Shown: positions 62,855 through 64,000 of the stretch, piece by piece
Layout: each line of letters starts with the position of its first letter
Position numbering within the stretch: position 1 is the first letter of the stretch
Assembly: GCA_020342235.1 (NCBI GenBank)
Contig: CP073213.1
Coordinates: 660,501 to 724,500 of the forward strand
Origin: Saccharomycopsis phalli
Taxonomy: Eukaryota > Ascomycota > Saccharomycetes > Ascoideales > Saccharomycopsidaceae
Direction of reading: 5' to 3'
DNA: 64,000 nt
Made by a program: the position numbers and the translations under genes
The notes under the pieces: generated by a model
Databases searched by the model: none
What the model was told of the DNA's origin: nothing
What the model saw: the letters and a program-made list of their open reading frames with translations, nothing else

Positions 62855-63741
62855 CTATTGTTTCAAACCAAATACCTCCGCCTTTGTAAGGACACGGTTC
62901 TTCTTGCCTAGCGCCACAAAGTAAAACTCCTTGCTCTCCAGCCGCAGCAGCTCAGGTTTGAAGCGCACCACGGTCTCAAACATTGTTTGTAAGCGGTGTT
63001 CCACCACATAGTCCTCCTTGCCGCTAAAAATTTTACACACATACGTGCCTCCAGGTCTAAGTAGATCTATACAAAGAATTAATCCTGCATCACATAAATC
63101 CTAGCCCGTTAGTACACATTCACTTTGCTTTTTCCACTTACCACGCTGTTTGTATGGTCCTTGATCCGTAGCCCACTAGTATTGGCCATCCTATAATACG
63201 CGTTATTAGTAGTGTTATTCCAAAACCCAGTCACCTGGGGGAACGGTTCATACATATCACTCAAAACCACATCCACCGGGTGGCCCTTACTTCCCTCACC
63301 ATACCCTTGTAGTGCCGCTTCGTCGCTAGGGGTTCGGCCGGGTTGCCCAGCGCGCCTCCTGATTTGTTTCATAAACTCCTCGCCTTGGCTGCCAAAAAAG
63401 TCCCTGATAAGCCCGTGGGTCTTCTTGCTCATGATGTTCGCCTGAATGCTATTCACCCCGCGCGGCGGCTTGCAAGGAAGCACATCCACCCCCAATATCC
63501 TGCTATCGCGGTGGCTCAGCTCTACGCAAACCTGACTCCAGGCACCAGGAGCAAACCCCAAGTCCACGATATTCTGAACTTGGTTCGGCTTGAAAATGTG
63601 GAACTTTTTATTTATTTCCCGAAGCTTAAACCCAGCCCGCGACCGCAACCCGGCCTCCTTCGACTGGCGAGTGAAGAAATCATTCTTGCTCCGCTGTACC
63701 CATCGCGACGATGACGACAATAACCCAAGTGTGACGCGCAT
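62855..63741 (-). CDS. MRM2: Mrm2-like mitochondrial rRNA 2'-O-methyltransferase, one 41-nt intron
   Basis: FtsJ/RrmJ-family enzyme methylating a 2'-OH of the large mitochondrial rRNA. Exons 63741-63142 and 63100-62855 encode 281 residues. The N-terminus MRVTLGLLSSSSRWVQRS is a plausible mitochondrial presequence. The K-D-K-E tetrad is visible: RAGFKLREI (Lys), VVLSDMYEP (Asp), TYVCKIFSG (Lys) and LESKEFYFVA (Glu). The SAM site is VDLGFAPGAWSQV. Splicing is required to join HTNSVV to DLCDAGLILCIDLLRPGG. Compared with bacterial FtsJ there is an insertion of about 45 residues after the SAM region (RRRAGQPGRTPSDEAALQ). CACGTG lies at 63787-63792, 46 bp upstream. Confidence 0.93.
63101..63141 (-). 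other. 41-nt spliceosomal intron of MRM2
   Basis: GTAAGT 5' site, a canonical TACTAAC branch sequence and 3' end GGGCTAG, with the branch A eight bases from the end. The joined protein matches FtsJ family sequence on both sides. Confidence 0.95.
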
Positions 63742-64000
63742 GCTGCCACTGACCTTGGCCTGGTTTTTGCTCCTCAACTATGCGCTCACGTGACCCGATC
63801 TACATTTTAGAGTTTGTAAAATCCAGGATCACTGGCAACTATAATTTTTTTTAGTAGGCGCACCGGACATCATCATTGGCATTATTTTTTTTTTTTATTT
63901 TTTTATTATTATATTTTTTTTTTAGATAGGCTGTTCTGGTGATCGACGTACGATTTGCCTGGTGTATTCTTCCCCCCCACCCCCTCCCCAATCTCTCTAG
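63742..64000. promoter_or_regulatory. MRM2 upstream region, window end
   Basis: CACGTG at 63787-63792, a T-rich low-complexity tract (63845-63925), and a CCCCCCCACCCCCTCCCC run near the right edge. No gene was seen. Confidence 0.5.

Overview
The window is from a budding yeast nucleus and most likely from the CUG-Ser (CTG) clade, the group that holds Candida, Clavispora and Metschnikowia. Genes are mostly intronless and recognisable as yeast orthologues. CTG codons fall where related proteins carry Ser, Thr or Asn (CUS2 codon 244, CAF40 codon 116), so Leu read from CTG below may be Ser. I found 32 protein-coding genes, two tRNA genes and a large amount of repeated intergenic DNA. No CRISPR, plasmid or phage feature was seen, and no intact transposon.

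Layout. 1-5 kb: 3' truncated chitin synthase and PDC2 (minus strand). 5-7 kb: AT-rich spacer. 7-17 kb: STN1, OPI10, ATS1/FUN30 (divergent, 44 bp apart), PET100 (one 36-nt intron) and MYG1. 17-25 kb: YAT2, tRNA-Ala, a first NPY1 paralogue, OLA1 and CUS2. 26-35 kb: SEC21, CAF40, a 63-codon gene, PGC1 (37-nt intron) and a second NPY1 paralogue. 37-46 kb: SRP72/ATG15 (divergent), a repeat-rich unknown gene, ALG2 and SGF73. 47-56 kb: CEG1, tRNA-Thr, PRP38, an acid phosphatase and a LAM-type sterol transporter. 57-64 kb: STT3, SRP40, a Pho85-type cyclin and MRM2 (41-nt intron).

Most genes do unrelated housekeeping work: cell wall, telomere capping, chromatin, COPI, SRP, CCR4-NOT, N-glycosylation, capping, splicing, lipid turnover and NADH hydrolysis. 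Neighbourhoods nevertheless keep old linkages also known from Saccharomyces cerevisiae: PDC2-STN1, ATS1-FUN30, CUS2-SEC21-CAF40 and NPY1-ALG2-SGF73.

Points that stand out: (1) three 36-41 nt introns whose branch point nearly touches the 3' splice site; (2) both tRNA genes sit on the same strand a few dozen bases upstream of a protein start (NPY1 and CEG1); (3) a seven-copy dispersed element with a constant (ATT)n end, variable other end and hairpins showing compensatory changes, two copies of which bring a TATA box to STN1 and SEC21; (4) a private minisatellite behind most genes, with the stop codons of STN1, FUN30, SGF73 and ATG15 lying inside or beside repeats; (5) two NPY1 paralogues, one with a peroxisomal SKL end and one without it and with an altered Nudix box.
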